Shown here piece by piece: positions 18,117 to 31,400 of a stretch of 64,000 nucleotides of DNA. The notes beneath the pieces are model-generated. The model made no database searches. It was not told the origin of the DNA and was given only the letters and a program-made list of their open reading frames with translations. Position 1 is the first letter of the stretch. Every line of letters starts with the position of its first letter. The position numbers and the translations under genes are program-made. Source of the stretch: Pseudidiomarina woesei (GTDB taxonomy: Bacteria > Pseudomonadota > Gammaproteobacteria > Enterobacterales > Alteromonadaceae); the NCBI RefSeq assembly GCF_001418345.1, contig NZ_LIPW01000001.1, forward strand, positions 220,364 through 284,363. The letters run 5' to 3'.

Positions 18117-19046
18117 ATGAGCTGCGTAACCAAAATTCTTGCTGTACTTGATGCCGACAAGCAGCAACAAAAAGCGATAAATCGTGCGCTACACTTAGCC
18201 CGCATAAGCGGTGCCCAAGTAACCTTCATGCTGTCAATTTATGACTTTTCTTATGAAATGACGACAATGCTTGCCGCCGATGAACGTAATGTTATGCGCG
18301 ATAGCTTAATTAGTGATCGGCAAGTTTGGATAAAGGACCTTCTTGAAGATTATAATATCCGCGACATTAACTATGACGTGCAGGTACTTTGGCACAACCG
18401 CCCTTTTGAAGCCATTATTGAAACCGCTATAGCAGGTAAGTACGACATTATTGTTAAAGCGACACACCAACAAGAAGGCCTTGCGGCACTGTTATTCACC
18501 CCGACAGACTGGCACCTATTGCGAAAAGCACCATGCCAAGTGTTATTAGTAAAAGAGCATGAATGGCCAGAGCATGGCAAAATTTTGGCCGGCATTCATA
18601 CCACGGGCGAACACGAACATCATCGATCGCTAAATACGCGCATTACTGAAGCAGCATTAAAGTTCGCTAATTGTTTGCACAGCGAAGTTCACTTGGTGAA
18701 TGCCTACCCTGGTGCGCCAATTACCATTGCCGCAGAAATTCCTGAATTCGACACCAGTAGTTATGCAGAAACCATTGCAGAAAACCATAAAATTGCTTTA
18801 GCTGAACATGCCATGCCCTTCCATATTCCAGCAGAGCAGCAGCACGTGCGCGAAGGCTTACCTGAGCAAGTTATTCCTGAATTAGCGGCGGAGCTTGATG
18901 CCGAGCTGGTAGTACTTGGCACCATTGGACGTACAGGCTTCAGCGCCGCCTTACTTGGTAACACTGCTGAACATGTTATTAGTAATATAAATTGTGATTT
19001 GCTGGCATTAAAACCTGAGGGATTTGTGTCGCCAATTAAGTTATAA
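18117..19046 (+). CDS. uspE: Universal stress protein UspE
   Basis: From the ATG at 18117 (GAGG before it; a TTG nine codons upstream is less likely) the protein has 309 residues. It is two tandem Usp domains, as in UspE. The C-terminal domain ends with the nucleotide-loop pattern VVLGTIGRTGFSAALLGNTAEHVI; the N-terminal domain has DIIVKATHQQEG and TDWHLLRKAPCQVLLV. UspE is a cytoplasmic stress and adhesion/motility-related protein in E. coli. In several relatives uspE sits next to an fnr-type regulator; no such gene is present here. Confidence 0.9.
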   Translation: MSCVTKILAVLDADKQQQKAINRALHLARISGAQVTFMLSIYDFSYEMTTMLAADERNVMRDSLISDRQVWIKDLLEDYNIRDINYDVQVLWHNRPFEAIIETAIAGKYDIIVKATHQQEGLAALLFTPTDWHLLRKAPCQVLLVKEHEWPEHGKILAGIHTTGEHEHHRSLNTRITEAALKFANCLHSEVHLVNAYPGAPITIAAEIPEFDTSSYAETIAENHKIALAEHAMPFHIPAEQQHVREGLPEQVIPELAAELDAELVVLGTIGRTGFSAALLGNTAEHVISNINCDLLALKPEGFVSPIKL

Positions 19047-19091
19047 TCCGCGCCAATTTTTAATTTGTACTAACATCGGTTTAGGGTGGTT

Positions 19092-20045
19092 ATGAGCGCA
19101 GCAACTAAAACAGCTGAAGCCAAAAAGCAGCAGTATAGCTTTAATAAGCTACAAAAACGTATTCGACGCACAGTCGGTCAAGCCATACAAGACTTCAATA
19201 TGATTGAGGATGGCGATCGCATTATGGTCTGTTTGTCTGGTGGCAAAGACAGCTACACCCTGCTCGATGTACTGCGATTTTTACAACGCATAGCACCGGT
19301 AAAATTTGACATCATTGCGGTAAACCTTGATCAAAAACAGCCCGGTTTTCCGGAGCATATTTTACCTGAATACTTAACCCGTGAAGGCGTTGACTTCCGC
19401 ATTATTGAAGAAGACACCTACAGCATAGTTCGCGAAAAAATTCCTGCAGGTAAAACAACTTGCTCCTTATGCTCACGCTTGCGCCGCGGTATTCTGTATC
19501 GCGTAGCAAGTGAGTTGGGTGCCACTAAGATTGCCTTAGGACATCACCGCGACGACATGCTTGAAACCCTTATGTTAAACATGTTTTATGGCGGCAAAAT
19601 GAAATCTATGCCACCTAAATTAGTCAGTGACAACGGTAAACATGTCATTATTCGTCCGCTTGCTTATACGCGCGAAAAAGACATTGTTAAATATGCGGAT
19701 CACATGGAGTTCCCGATTATTCCGTGTAATTTGTGTGGCTCACAAGAGAATTTGCAGCGAAAAGTCATCAAAGACATGCTAAAACAATGGGACCGCCAAT
19801 TTCCCGGCCGTATTGAAAGTATGTTTTCTGCACTACAAAATGTCGTACCGTCACATTTAGCAGACCCTAGCCTATTTGATTTCAAATCAATTGCGGCTGA
19901 CGGCATCGAAAATGCAGACGGCGATACTGCGTTTGACCATTCTACCCCGACTGACTTTCTCAATTATCGCGACGAAGACGATGACGCTGCCGGCTCAGAA
20001 CAAGCCGACAGCAGCGGTGTTATTCGGGTGCTGAATCTGAGCTAG
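19092..20045 (+). CDS. ttcA: tRNA 2-thiocytidine(32) synthetase
   Basis: The start is ATG 19092 with AGGG before it, giving 317 residues. The PP-loop reads [14 protein letters not shown], and the cysteines that hold the 4Fe-4S cluster are in [12 protein letters not shown] and [13 protein letters not shown]. It adds sulfur to C32 of certain tRNAs in the cytoplasm. The C-terminal 50 residues are acidic and variable. The 3' end overlaps the convergent bax gene by 26 bases, so neither can have a classic terminator before its stop. Confidence 0.95.
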   Translation: MSAATKTAEAKKQQYSFNKLQKRIRRTVGQAIQDFNMIEDGDRIMVCLSGGKDSYTLLDVLRFLQRIAPVKFDIIAVNLDQKQPGFPEHILPEYLTREGVDFRIIEEDTYSIVREKIPAGKTTCSLCSRLRRGILYRVASELGATKIALGHHRDDMLETLMLNMFYGGKMKSMPPKLVSDNGKHVIIRPLAYTREKDIVKYADHMEFPIIPCNLCGSQENLQRKVIKDMLKQWDRQFPGRIESMFSALQNVVPSHLADPSLFDFKSIAADGIENADGDTAFDHSTPTDFLNYRDEDDDAAGSEQADSSGVIRVLNLS

Positions 20046-20853
20046 GTTCAAGTACATCAATAATGATGGGGCGATTAACACGAATCATTGAGTTTAACTC
20101 ATGAATGTAATCTTCGCCCCTTTCAGAATAACTCATTAACCCTTCAGTTAAGTCTAACGCACGAATATCAGCACCGCTTTGACGTTTTTCAGCGCGTAAA
20201 CGACGTAACTCAAAGTACGCGGGATGAGTGTTAATGTTACGCAGGTAACTCCGCACAGAAGCGTTCACTGATGCAAACTTGCGTACTTCATGGGTCATAT
20301 CTTCACTACGGGCATCGGGGACTAACCCACAGCCTTTACGAAAACACCACTGGCCAAAGAAATTCAAGCCTTCGAGCGCAAAGCGTGAAGTTCCCCAGGC
20401 AGACTCGTTTGCAGCCTGCACCAGTGCTAATGCTTCAGGTACTACATCTACACGGCGCAGCAGCACCCCAAACGTGGCAGCAAGATCATTAGTTTCAACT
20501 GTCACGTTATAATCATTGGCGATTCGTTCCAATTGTTTGAGCTGTTTTTTATTTAAGCTACCCGTTTGCTTATGCACTTGAACTAGCGCTAATAATTGCT
20601 CGCGCGCTTGTTCAATAACCGCGTTTTCAGCTTGTACTATGGGTGCTAAGAAACTAAAAAATGCCTGTTTCTTGTCACGAACGTTAGTATAAATCGTGAA
20701 GTCGGGCACAACAGTAACACGCTCAACGGTAACAGTGGTGGGCGTGCTTGTATCGGTGCTCATTTCTGGTTTAGATGATTGATGTAGTTGCGTGGGTAAC
20801 CAAACCGCTATTGTCACTAAAGCAACAGCAAGCAACCAGCCTAAAAGACGCAT
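20020..20853 (-). CDS. bax: Bax-like glucosaminidase-domain protein
   Basis: The protein has 277 residues. An N-terminal signal anchor ([17 protein letters not shown]) is followed by a Thr/Ser-rich linker and a glucosaminidase domain of the FlgJ/Bax type: [19 protein letters not shown] (with the catalytic-type Glu), then NFFGQWCF. It should act on peptidoglycan in the periplasm. It lies 12 bases after the membrane protein gene on the same strand and converges on ttcA with a 26-base overlap. Confidence 0.85.
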   Translation of the reverse strand: MRLLGWLLAVALVTIAVWLPTQLHQSSKPEMSTDTSTPTTVTVERVTVVPDFTIYTNVRDKKQAFFSFLAPIVQAENAVIEQAREQLLALVQVHKQTGSLNKKQLKQLERIANDYNVTVETNDLAATFGVLLRRVDVVPEALALVQAANESAWGTSRFALEGLNFFGQWCFRKGCGLVPDARSEDMTHEVRKFASVNASVRSYLRNINTHPAYFELRRLRAEKRQSGADIRALDLTEGLMSYSERGEDYIHELNSMIRVNRPIIIDVLEPSSDSAPE

Positions 20854-20865
20854 ACAGTCTCCCTT

Positions 20866-21672
20866 TTAAATCGTTTCGTCATCAAGCCCAATCAGGCTGT
20901 GATAAACCACACCCACAGCGTTAAACGCCATTGGTAAGGTGAAAATTAAGCCGAGCAATAATGGAATTGCGCTAATCAATAGAATAATTCCCATTAAAGC
21001 CATTAGCCCCAGTACGGGAAACATAGTCTTATTGATCACCAAAAATGAAGCGATGAGAGCTCGAAAAGCGTTAAGTTGACGGTCAATAACAAAAGGCACT
21101 GCAAGCATTAAACTTAATTGAAGGTAAATAACCACTAATACGGCCAATAACAGCGCAAAGCCCCCACTAATTAAGCTACCTAGCCCTACTAATACAGCAA
21201 CCGAAACCGCAGTGATTACAATTTTAAACAACGCGACCAGCATAATTTGCGGAGCATGTTGCAGTGTGCCACGCAACCCCTCTAGGCTAGGTTTGCGCTC
21301 AGCAGCATTGACCAAGCCCACATAAATTAACAACGCCGAAAAAGGAGCCATAAGTATTTCTTGCAGCAGGCTGCTGGCAATAATATTGCCAATGGGTAAC
21401 TGCTCAAGGTCTATTGTTGTTTGCGTTGTTATAGCCTCTTCATCAAATGGAAAGAGCATGCCAAGCACGTTTGACACTAACAAATTAATCAGCAGCAACA
21501 GGACAAAAACACCAAGCATCCATGGCAATGAACGTAAAGTAATTTCCCATGCCCGCTGCAACATCGGGCCAACGCTAAGTTTTATTTCACCGCGTAACGC
21601 TTGAGCAAAGTCGCCACGAGGAATGACGGGTGTCGTATTATTTGAATTATCAGACACGCGAGGTTTCTCCAT
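20866..21672 (-). CDS. Integral membrane protein of unknown function
   Basis: The 268-residue protein has about six TM segments (LPWMLGVFVLLLLINLLVSN, ILMAPFSALLIYVGLVN, MLVALFK-type helices, FALLLAVLVVIYLQLSLML, MFPVLGLMALMGIILLI and IPLLLGLIFTLPMAFNAV). The soluble N-terminus is polar. The layout resembles YciC/DUF-type bacterial membrane proteins with a glycerophosphoryl-diesterase-like membrane fold, but I cannot fix a family. It probably forms an operon with bax 12 bases downstream, which suggests an envelope role by association only. Confidence 0.6.
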   Translation of the reverse strand: MEKPRVSDNSNNTTPVIPRGDFAQALRGEIKLSVGPMLQRAWEITLRSLPWMLGVFVLLLLINLLVSNVLGMLFPFDEEAITTQTTIDLEQLPIGNIIASSLLQEILMAPFSALLIYVGLVNAAERKPSLEGLRGTLQHAPQIMLVALFKIVITAVSVAVLVGLGSLISGGFALLLAVLVVIYLQLSLMLAVPFVIDRQLNAFRALIASFLVINKTMFPVLGLMALMGIILLISAIPLLLGLIFTLPMAFNAVGVVYHSLIGLDDETI

Positions 21673-21794
21673 GTTGTTTAGTTCAGCGGATTATACGTCA
21701 TAGAATGTCGCTATACCAATGCCAATCCGCCCGATTTGTGGGATAATAGCGACTTGAAACCATGGCAATATCGTCATTCAACAAGGAGTTAAAG

Positions 21795-22412
21795 GTGAAA
21801 GCTCAGGCACCCAAGCGCCGCTTTTCAAAACGCCGTTCGAACACATCGCGACCACGCCCTGCAAACCCTAAGCTGATTCTTTTGAATAAACCCTTTGGTG
21901 TGCTCAGTCAGTTTTCTGGTAGTGATGAAGAGCAAACGCTAAAAGGTTTAATTCCGCACAATGACGTCTACCCAGCTGGGCGCTTAGACAAAGACTCGGA
22001 AGGCCTCTTACTATTAACCAATGACGGTGATTTGCAGCATAAAATTAGTCACCCTAAGCATAAAATGCCCAAAACCTATTGGGTGCAAGTGGAAGGTGTT
22101 CCCAGTGAAAGCGAGTTGCAACAACTGCGCGACGGAGTTGAGCTAAATGACGGACTCACGCTACCCGCTGAAGCTTTTTTAATGGATGAGCCAATGAATT
22201 TGTGGCCACGCAATCCGCCGGTGCGTGAACGTAAATCTGTGCCTGATTGCTGGGTCTGCATCAAAATATCAGAAGGCCGTAATCGACAAGTGCGTCGTAT
22301 GACAGCTGCTATTGGCTACCCTACTTTACGGCTTATACGTGCAGGTATCGGGCCATGGCTATTACGCAGTTTGCAACCGGGTGAGTGGCGCGAGGAACCC
22401 CCAGTGTGGTAA
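21795..22412 (+). CDS. rluE: 23S rRNA pseudouridine(2457) synthase
   Basis: The GTG at 21795 is chosen because AAGGAG ends 6 bases before it; an in-frame ATG at 21762 has no ribosome-binding site. This gives 205 residues. It belongs to the RsuA/RluE branch: a basic N-terminus (PKRRFSKRRS), KLILLNKPFGVLSQFSG, the catalytic segment PAGRLDKDSEGLLLLTNDG with its Asp, and the C-terminal EGRNRQVRRMTAAIGYPTLR. There is no S4 domain, as expected for RluE. It isomerises one uridine in the peptidyl-transferase region of 23S rRNA. Confidence 0.9.
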   Translation: MKAQAPKRRFSKRRSNTSRPRPANPKLILLNKPFGVLSQFSGSDEEQTLKGLIPHNDVYPAGRLDKDSEGLLLLTNDGDLQHKISHPKHKMPKTYWVQVEGVPSESELQQLRDGVELNDGLTLPAEAFLMDEPMNLWPRNPPVRERKSVPDCWVCIKISEGRNRQVRRMTAAIGYPTLRLIRAGIGPWLLRSLQPGEWREEPPVW

Positions 22413-22488
22413 AATTCGCGCCCATTACGTAGCGCGATTAACAACCATGTTTTAATCGTAGATTTTAGCGTCTTAACTGAAGAGCAAA

Positions 22489-23615
22489 ATGTCTGTAAAG
22501 CAAAGCGAAAATGCCTCTAAAAAAGTCATCGTCGGCATGTCTGGCGGTGTGGACTCCTCTGTGTCTGCTTATCTTCTTTTACAACAAGGCTACCAAGTAG
22601 AGGGCCTGTTTATGAAGAACTGGGAAGAAGACGACACTGACGAATATTGCGCGGCCGCAACCGACTTAGCGGACGCAGAAGCTGTTTGTCAAAAATTAGG
22701 TATTGAACTGCACACCGTCAATTTTGCTGCAGAGTACTGGGATAACGTGTTTGAATACTTTTTAGAAGAGTATCGCGCTGGACGTACGCCTAACCCCGAC
22801 ATCATGTGCAACAAAGAAATTAAATTTAAAGCGTTTCTGGAGTTTGCCGCGGGTGCTCTGGGGGCCGATTACATAGCGACTGGGCATTACGTTCGTCGTC
22901 GTGAGCACAAGGGTAAATACCAGTTATTACGCGGGCTTGATACCAATAAAGACCAGAGCTATTTTTTGTATACGTTAGCACATACCCACGTGGCACAAAC
23001 CTTATTTCCTGTGGGTGAGCTTGAAAAGCCAGAAGTTCGCCGTATAGCCGAAGAGCAAGGCTTGGTTACGGCTGACAAAAAAGACTCAACGGGCATCTGT
23101 TTTATTGGCGAACGTAAATTCAAAGACTTTTTACAACAGTACTTACCCGCCCAACCGGGGCCAATTGAAAGTGTTGACGGGACCATACTCGGCCAACATG
23201 AGGGTTTGATGTACCACACCCTGGGACAACGTAAAGGTTTGCATATTGGCGGTTTAGCTGAAGCCGGTGATGAGCCTTGGTATGTGGTCGATAAAGACGT
23301 GACGCGCAATGTGCTTATCGTGGCACAAGGTAAAAACCATCCGCGGTTATTCTCAAAGGGGCTTATAGCAGGTCAGTTACATTGGGTCGACCGCACACAA
23401 CCTAACAAGCCTTTTAACTGCCAGGTAAAAACGCGGTATCGCCAGCAAGACATTCCTTGCACTGTAACCCCGCTTGCAGACGGCCGTATTCAGGTTGCAT
23501 TTGATGAACCCGTCGCTGCGGTAACACCCGGACAATCAGCAGTGTTCTATCAAGACGAAGTTTGTTTAGGTGGCGGCATTATCGAGCATCGTATTGCCGA
23601 CCACGAGGTTTTCTT

Positions 23616-23619
<4 letters not shown>
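22489..23619 (+). CDS. mnmA: tRNA-uridine 2-sulfurtransferase MnmA
   Basis: The 376-residue protein has the PP-loop [17 protein letters not shown]. The catalytic Cys pair comprises one Cys in [16 protein letters not shown] and one in [31 protein letters not shown] and a C-terminal beta-barrel complete the family pattern. It places sulfur on U34 of tRNA Lys, Glu and Gln. It heads a coupled run: its stop overlaps the hflD GTG start (GTGA). Confidence 0.97.
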
Positions 23620-26783
<3,164 letters not shown>

Positions 26784-26787
<4 letters not shown>

Positions 26788-27203
26788 GCTTGCTGCTCCC
26801 ACAAGGCTTCTTGCTCACCGAGTTGATATAGGTTCTCTGCGCGATTAATCAAGTAATTAGCGTAATTACGCTGTTCTTGCGACGGCTGTTCACTGTGCAA
26901 AATAGCGTCCGCTTTCAGCTGCCAGTTCAAGGCAAAATGGCGCACAGCCTCGCGTGCTGATTGCGCTACTTTTTCAGTCACCATATCGGTTGGTACGTCG
27001 CCATTGATCACCCAAATTTTATGCTTGTCGGTGGTCGAAAATTTCCAAACGGCAACCAATGGCGCTAAATAGCGACTGTCTTTTGATAAGATTTGATCAG
27101 ATATAATGCCTTGTTCCGCAAGAAACTTATTGGCTTCTTGAAACTTCGTGCGAACCCAAGCTTGAAGTTGTTCTTCGGTGTATTTCGGCTGATTGTCGGC
27201 CAT
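26784..27203 (-). CDS. DUF4826 family protein
   Basis: The protein has 139 residues, no signal peptide and no TM segment, so it is cytoplasmic. Landmarks are YTEEQLQAWVRTKFQEANKF at the N-terminus, RYLAPLVAVWKFS, the INGDVPTD strand, and ARNY-like QEQRNYANYLINRAENLYQL. I recognise the general DUF4826 pattern of gammaproteobacteria; no function is known to me. Its stop overlaps that of roxA by the 4-base palindrome TTAA, and it diverges from the leucine dehydrogenase gene across 234 bases. Confidence 0.65.
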
Positions 27204-27332
27204 GTGATGTCTCTTCCTACTACTTTATTTTAACTCAGGCTTATTGATGCCTTAGATGTGTAATGACCCGTCAATACTACCGCTATTTACTGCAAACGCA
27301 ATGCTTTTTGGAACTGTAAAGAAAGCTTGCAA

Positions 27333-27352
27333 CAGTTTACGTAAACGTTAAT
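27333..27352. promoter_or_regulatory. Palindromic operator candidate upstream of ldh (LiuR-like)
   Basis: A perfect 12-base palindrome GTTTACGTAAAC (27335-27346) is extended by CGTTAA. It lies about 90 bases before the ldh start codon, and a TGATAAT -10-like element follows at 27393. As I recall, LiuR, the MerR-type regulator of branched-chain amino acid breakdown in related bacteria, binds sites with ACGTTTACGT or ACGTAAA cores. The match in sequence and target makes this plausible but unproven. Confidence 0.4.
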
Positions 27353-27437
27353 AGTTTATTTCAGAAATTCACTAGCGAAATGACCGTCAAAATGATAATG
27401 TTCGCGCAATTTTTGGGATGAACGAGGAATACCTAGA

Positions 27438-28481
27438 ATGTCTTTATTCGAACACAAAGAGTTCGACCAACACGAACAAGTCGTGTTTTGTCATGACAAA
27501 GAAACAGGTTTAAAAGCAATTATTGCCATCCACGATACCACCCTCGGCCCGTCGCTTGGCGGTACGCGCATGTGGAACTACGCGTCGTCTGCCGAAGCGT
27601 TAACCGATGTATTACGTTTATCACGCGGTATGACTTATAAAAGTGCGTTGGCCGGCCTTCCGCTTGGTGGCGGCAAAGCAGTTATTATTGGCGATGCAAA
27701 AGCCATTAAAACTCCTGATCTTATGCGCGCCTATGGCCGTTTCGTAAACTCATTAAGTGGCCGTTACATTACTGCTGAAGATGTTAACATTCGCACCAGT
27801 GACATTGCTCACGTGGCCGAAGAGACATCCTTCGTAGCCGGTACCGCGGAAAAAGCGGGTGATCCATCGCCACACACAGCGTTAGGTACCTATTTAGGTC
27901 TTAAAGCCGCAGCGAAGCACAAGTTTGGCAATGACAATTTGAACGGCTTAAAAATTGCTGTTCAAGGTCTCGGCGCTGTTGGTTACGATTTCGCTGAGTA
28001 TTGCGCTAAAGAAGGCGCTCAGTTGTTTGTTACAGACATTAACGAAGACGCATGTAACAAGGCTGCTACCGAGTTAAATGCAACTATTGTGGGCTTAGAT
28101 GACATCTACGGCCTAGATGTTGACGTGTATGCACCTTGTGCATTGGGCGCGACCATAAACGATGAAACTTTAAAGCAAATCAAAGCGAAGATCATCGCAG
28201 GTAGCGCCAACAACCAGCTCGCTACACCACCACACGACAAAATTGTCATGGACATGGGCATTTTATATGCACCTGATTACGTTATTAATGCCGGCGGCGT
28301 TATTCACGTATGTAGCGAAGCGGCAAACATGAGCCGTGAAGAAACTGACAAGCGTGTGCGCGATATTTACGACACCTTAGATAAAATCTTTGCTCGCTCT
28401 AGCGCAGAGCATCGCCCGACTGGTGAAATTGCAGACCAAATGGCGCGTGAAGTTATTGCCAATGCGAAAGCTGCGCGTTAA
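27438..28481 (+). CDS. ldh: Leucine dehydrogenase (Glu/Leu/Phe/Val dehydrogenase family)
   Basis: The protein has 347 residues. The catalytic lysine segment is GLPLGGGKAVIIGD; TLGPSLGGTRMW binds substrate, and GLKIAVQGLGAVGYDFAEYCA is the NAD-binding Rossmann motif. ITAEDVNIRTSDIAHVAEET and SANNQLA are typical of leucine dehydrogenases. It deaminates leucine, isoleucine and valine to 2-oxoacids with NAD, the first step in their breakdown. It is transcribed alone, with a palindromic operator candidate upstream and a terminator just beyond the stop. The stop shares TTAA with the convergent ydiJ gene. Confidence 0.94.
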   Translation: MSLFEHKEFDQHEQVVFCHDKETGLKAIIAIHDTTLGPSLGGTRMWNYASSAEALTDVLRLSRGMTYKSALAGLPLGGGKAVIIGDAKAIKTPDLMRAYGRFVNSLSGRYITAEDVNIRTSDIAHVAEETSFVAGTAEKAGDPSPHTALGTYLGLKAAAKHKFGNDNLNGLKIAVQGLGAVGYDFAEYCAKEGAQLFVTDINEDACNKAATELNATIVGLDDIYGLDVDVYAPCALGATINDETLKQIKAKIIAGSANNQLATPPHDKIVMDMGILYAPDYVINAGGVIHVCSEAANMSREETDKRVRDIYDTLDKIFARSSAEHRPTGEIADQMAREVIANAKAAR

Positions 28482-31400
28482 GCACAGTTTTCAGCAAGCC
28501 ATTGAAGCGGGTGTAATGCCCGCTTTTTTGTGCTCATTCGCTCAACCTGTGAGCGACACGAAAAGCCAGTTGCAAGCGTTATCACCGTCCCCTGCTCGAC
28601 CTTGTCACGCCAGCTTAAATTATAGAGCTTTTGACTAACCTGTTGGTTTTCTACTTCATGACCAAAGGTTCCAGCCATACCGCAACATCCTGTCGCTTGC
28701 ACCTGCAAAGGTATATGCCACGTATTAAAAACTTGTTGCCACTGTTGCGAGGCCTGCGGCATAGCAGTTTGCTCGGTACAGTGAGTAAATAGCTGTAATG
28801 GTTGGGTAGGCGCTTTCATTGCAACAGCAGATGCACGTTCCGTTAGCACATCAAGTAGCCATTCTTGAACTAACCGCACGCGATATTTTATCGGGTACTT
28901 AGTGTATTGTGCGTATTCATCATGCAGACAAAGCACTGTAGAAGCATCAAGCCCAATTAAGGGTACTTGCAACTTAGCAACCGCATTTAATTGGGTGGCA
29001 ACCTTATCTGCGGTTTGGCTGAAATGTTTTAAAAAGCCTTTTACGTGCTGAGCCTTACCGTTACCTTTAAAGGCCAATAACACTGGCTTATAGCCCATTT
29101 GCACAGCTAATTGAGCAAATGACTCTAGCAGTTCAGCTTCATAGAAGCTGGTAAATGGATCTTGCACAATGACCACGCATTGCGCTAGCTCATGCTCCGG
29201 TAACGCGGCTAATTCATGTTCGTTTAAATGCCACCAGCGTCGGGCTTTCCAACGCGCTGCTACTGAAGGTACCGATAGTTTTGGTGCATCAACATAACCA
29301 AACCATTTTTGAGTTATCCACAAACTTACTGGGTTATGGCTAAGTAAATTACTAACTCGGGGCCATTTCGCCATAATACGCGCTAAAGATTCAACATTCT
29401 TAACCAAATAGTCTTTCGCCGGCCGGCGGTATAATTCGTAGTACCAAGCTAAAAATTTGGCGCGAAAACTAGGAACGTCAACTTTTACTGGGCATTGGCT
29501 AGCACAGGCCTTGCATGCTAAGCAGCTATCCATTGCAGCCTTAACTTCATGATTAAAATCAAATTTTTCAGCACTTGGAATTTGCTTTAATAATTCAAAT
29601 CGACTTTGCTGTGGAAAGCCAGTGGCGTCAAATGAATGCTCGGCATTCAAACGTAACCATTCACGTATCAGCGTTGCGCGCCCTTTTGGGGAATTACGTC
29701 TATCCCCGGTGGCTTTAAATGAAGGGCACATGGCCGAGTCGGCTGCATAGTTGAAGCATAAGCCATTGCCATTACAATTCATCGCGGCAGCATAATCGTC
29801 GCGCACCTCAATTGGAATTTGACGATCAAAATAGCCACGTTTGATGGCATCTACGGAAACCAACTTGGCATTGGAGCCGAATGGGGTACAAATTTTTCCT
29901 GGGTTCAAGCGATTGTTTGGGTCGAACACCGCTTTTATTTTTTGTAACTCGCAATACAGCTCATCGCCAAAAAAGCTCGGAGCATACTCTGAACGGTAGC
30001 CTTTACCGTGTTCCCCCCACATTAAACCACCATACTTGGCGGTTAACGCAGCTACTTGGTCACTAATTTGTCGCAGCAATACTTCATCTTCAGGGTCCGT
30101 CATATCAAGTGCAGGACGAACGTGTAATACCCCTGCATCAACGTGCCCAAACATGCCGTAGTGCAACTCGTAGCTATCTAAAATAGCGCGGAACTCAGCA
30201 ATGAAGTCAGCTAAATTCTCAGGCGGTACCGCGGTATCCTCTGCAAAAGCAACCGGCTTACGGCGCCCTTTGGTTGCTCCCAGTAACCCCACAGCTTTTT
30301 TTCGCATAGCGTAAATGGTTTGAATACTGCCGGCGTCACGACAAACTTGGTAGCCAATCACACCTAATTCGGGCTGGGCACTTATCAGGTTATCGAGGGC
30401 TGCGGTTAAGCTGTCCACTTTGTCATTAATTTCAGCGTCATCCACCGCGGTGAATTCGACCATATTAATGCCGTGCATAGCTTGCCCTTCAACCTCTTGC
30501 AACTGTGTCGCAACTTGGTGCCAAATAATGTCCTGACGGGCTAAGTTAAGTACATTACTATCAATAGTTTCAACCGAGGTTGCGCGCGCTTTCACTAAAA
30601 ATGGCGCGTTACGTAGTGCCGCATGAAAATCACTATACTTCACATTCACGAGTACTTTGTGGCGCGGTATAGGTGTTAAATTTAGCTTCGCTTCAACAAT
30701 GCAAGCTAACGTGCCTTCTGAACCCGCCAACAACCTCGAAACATCAATGAGTTGACGTTCAGGGTCATAGCAATGCTTCAGATCATAACCCGTTAAAAAG
30801 CGATTTAGCGGCGGAAATTTCGCCTCGATGGCGTTACGTAAGCCAACACAGCTTGCTAATACCTGCCGATAAATAGCACCTTCAAGGGTTTCTGTATTGG
30901 CTAATTGCTGTGCTTGTTCAAGCGACATAGGTGCCGTAGCAATACATTCACCATTAAGCAGAACTGCTTTTAGCTCCAGCACGTGGTCGCTAGTTTTGCC
31001 GTAAACCAATGAACCTTGCCCAGAAGCGTCGGTATTGATCATGCCGCCAATTGTGGCGCGGTTACTGGTAGATAAGTCGGGCGAGAAAAAGAGTTCACAC
31101 GGACGTACCGCGTCATTAAGGGCGTCTTTAACAACACCGGTTTGGCAACGAACCCAGTGCTCATCGGTATTAATTTCGGTAACTTTATTAAAGTAACGAC
31201 TTAAATCCACCACAATGCCCGCGGTAAGCGACTGGCCGTTAGTTCCGGTACCGCCGCCACGCGGTGAGAATTTTACTGAACGAAATTGGTCGTATTGCGC
31301 CAACGCAAAAGCTTGTTGCACCGCAGCTGTAGTACGCGGATACAGCACCGCTTGAGGCAATTGCTGGTAAACACTGTTGTCGGTCGCGGCAATTAGGCGA

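Noticed and set aside
28390..28638. 82-codon plus-strand frame spanning the end of ldh and the terminator.
   Set aside because: It is a shadow of ldh and ydiJ and contains the terminator hairpin.
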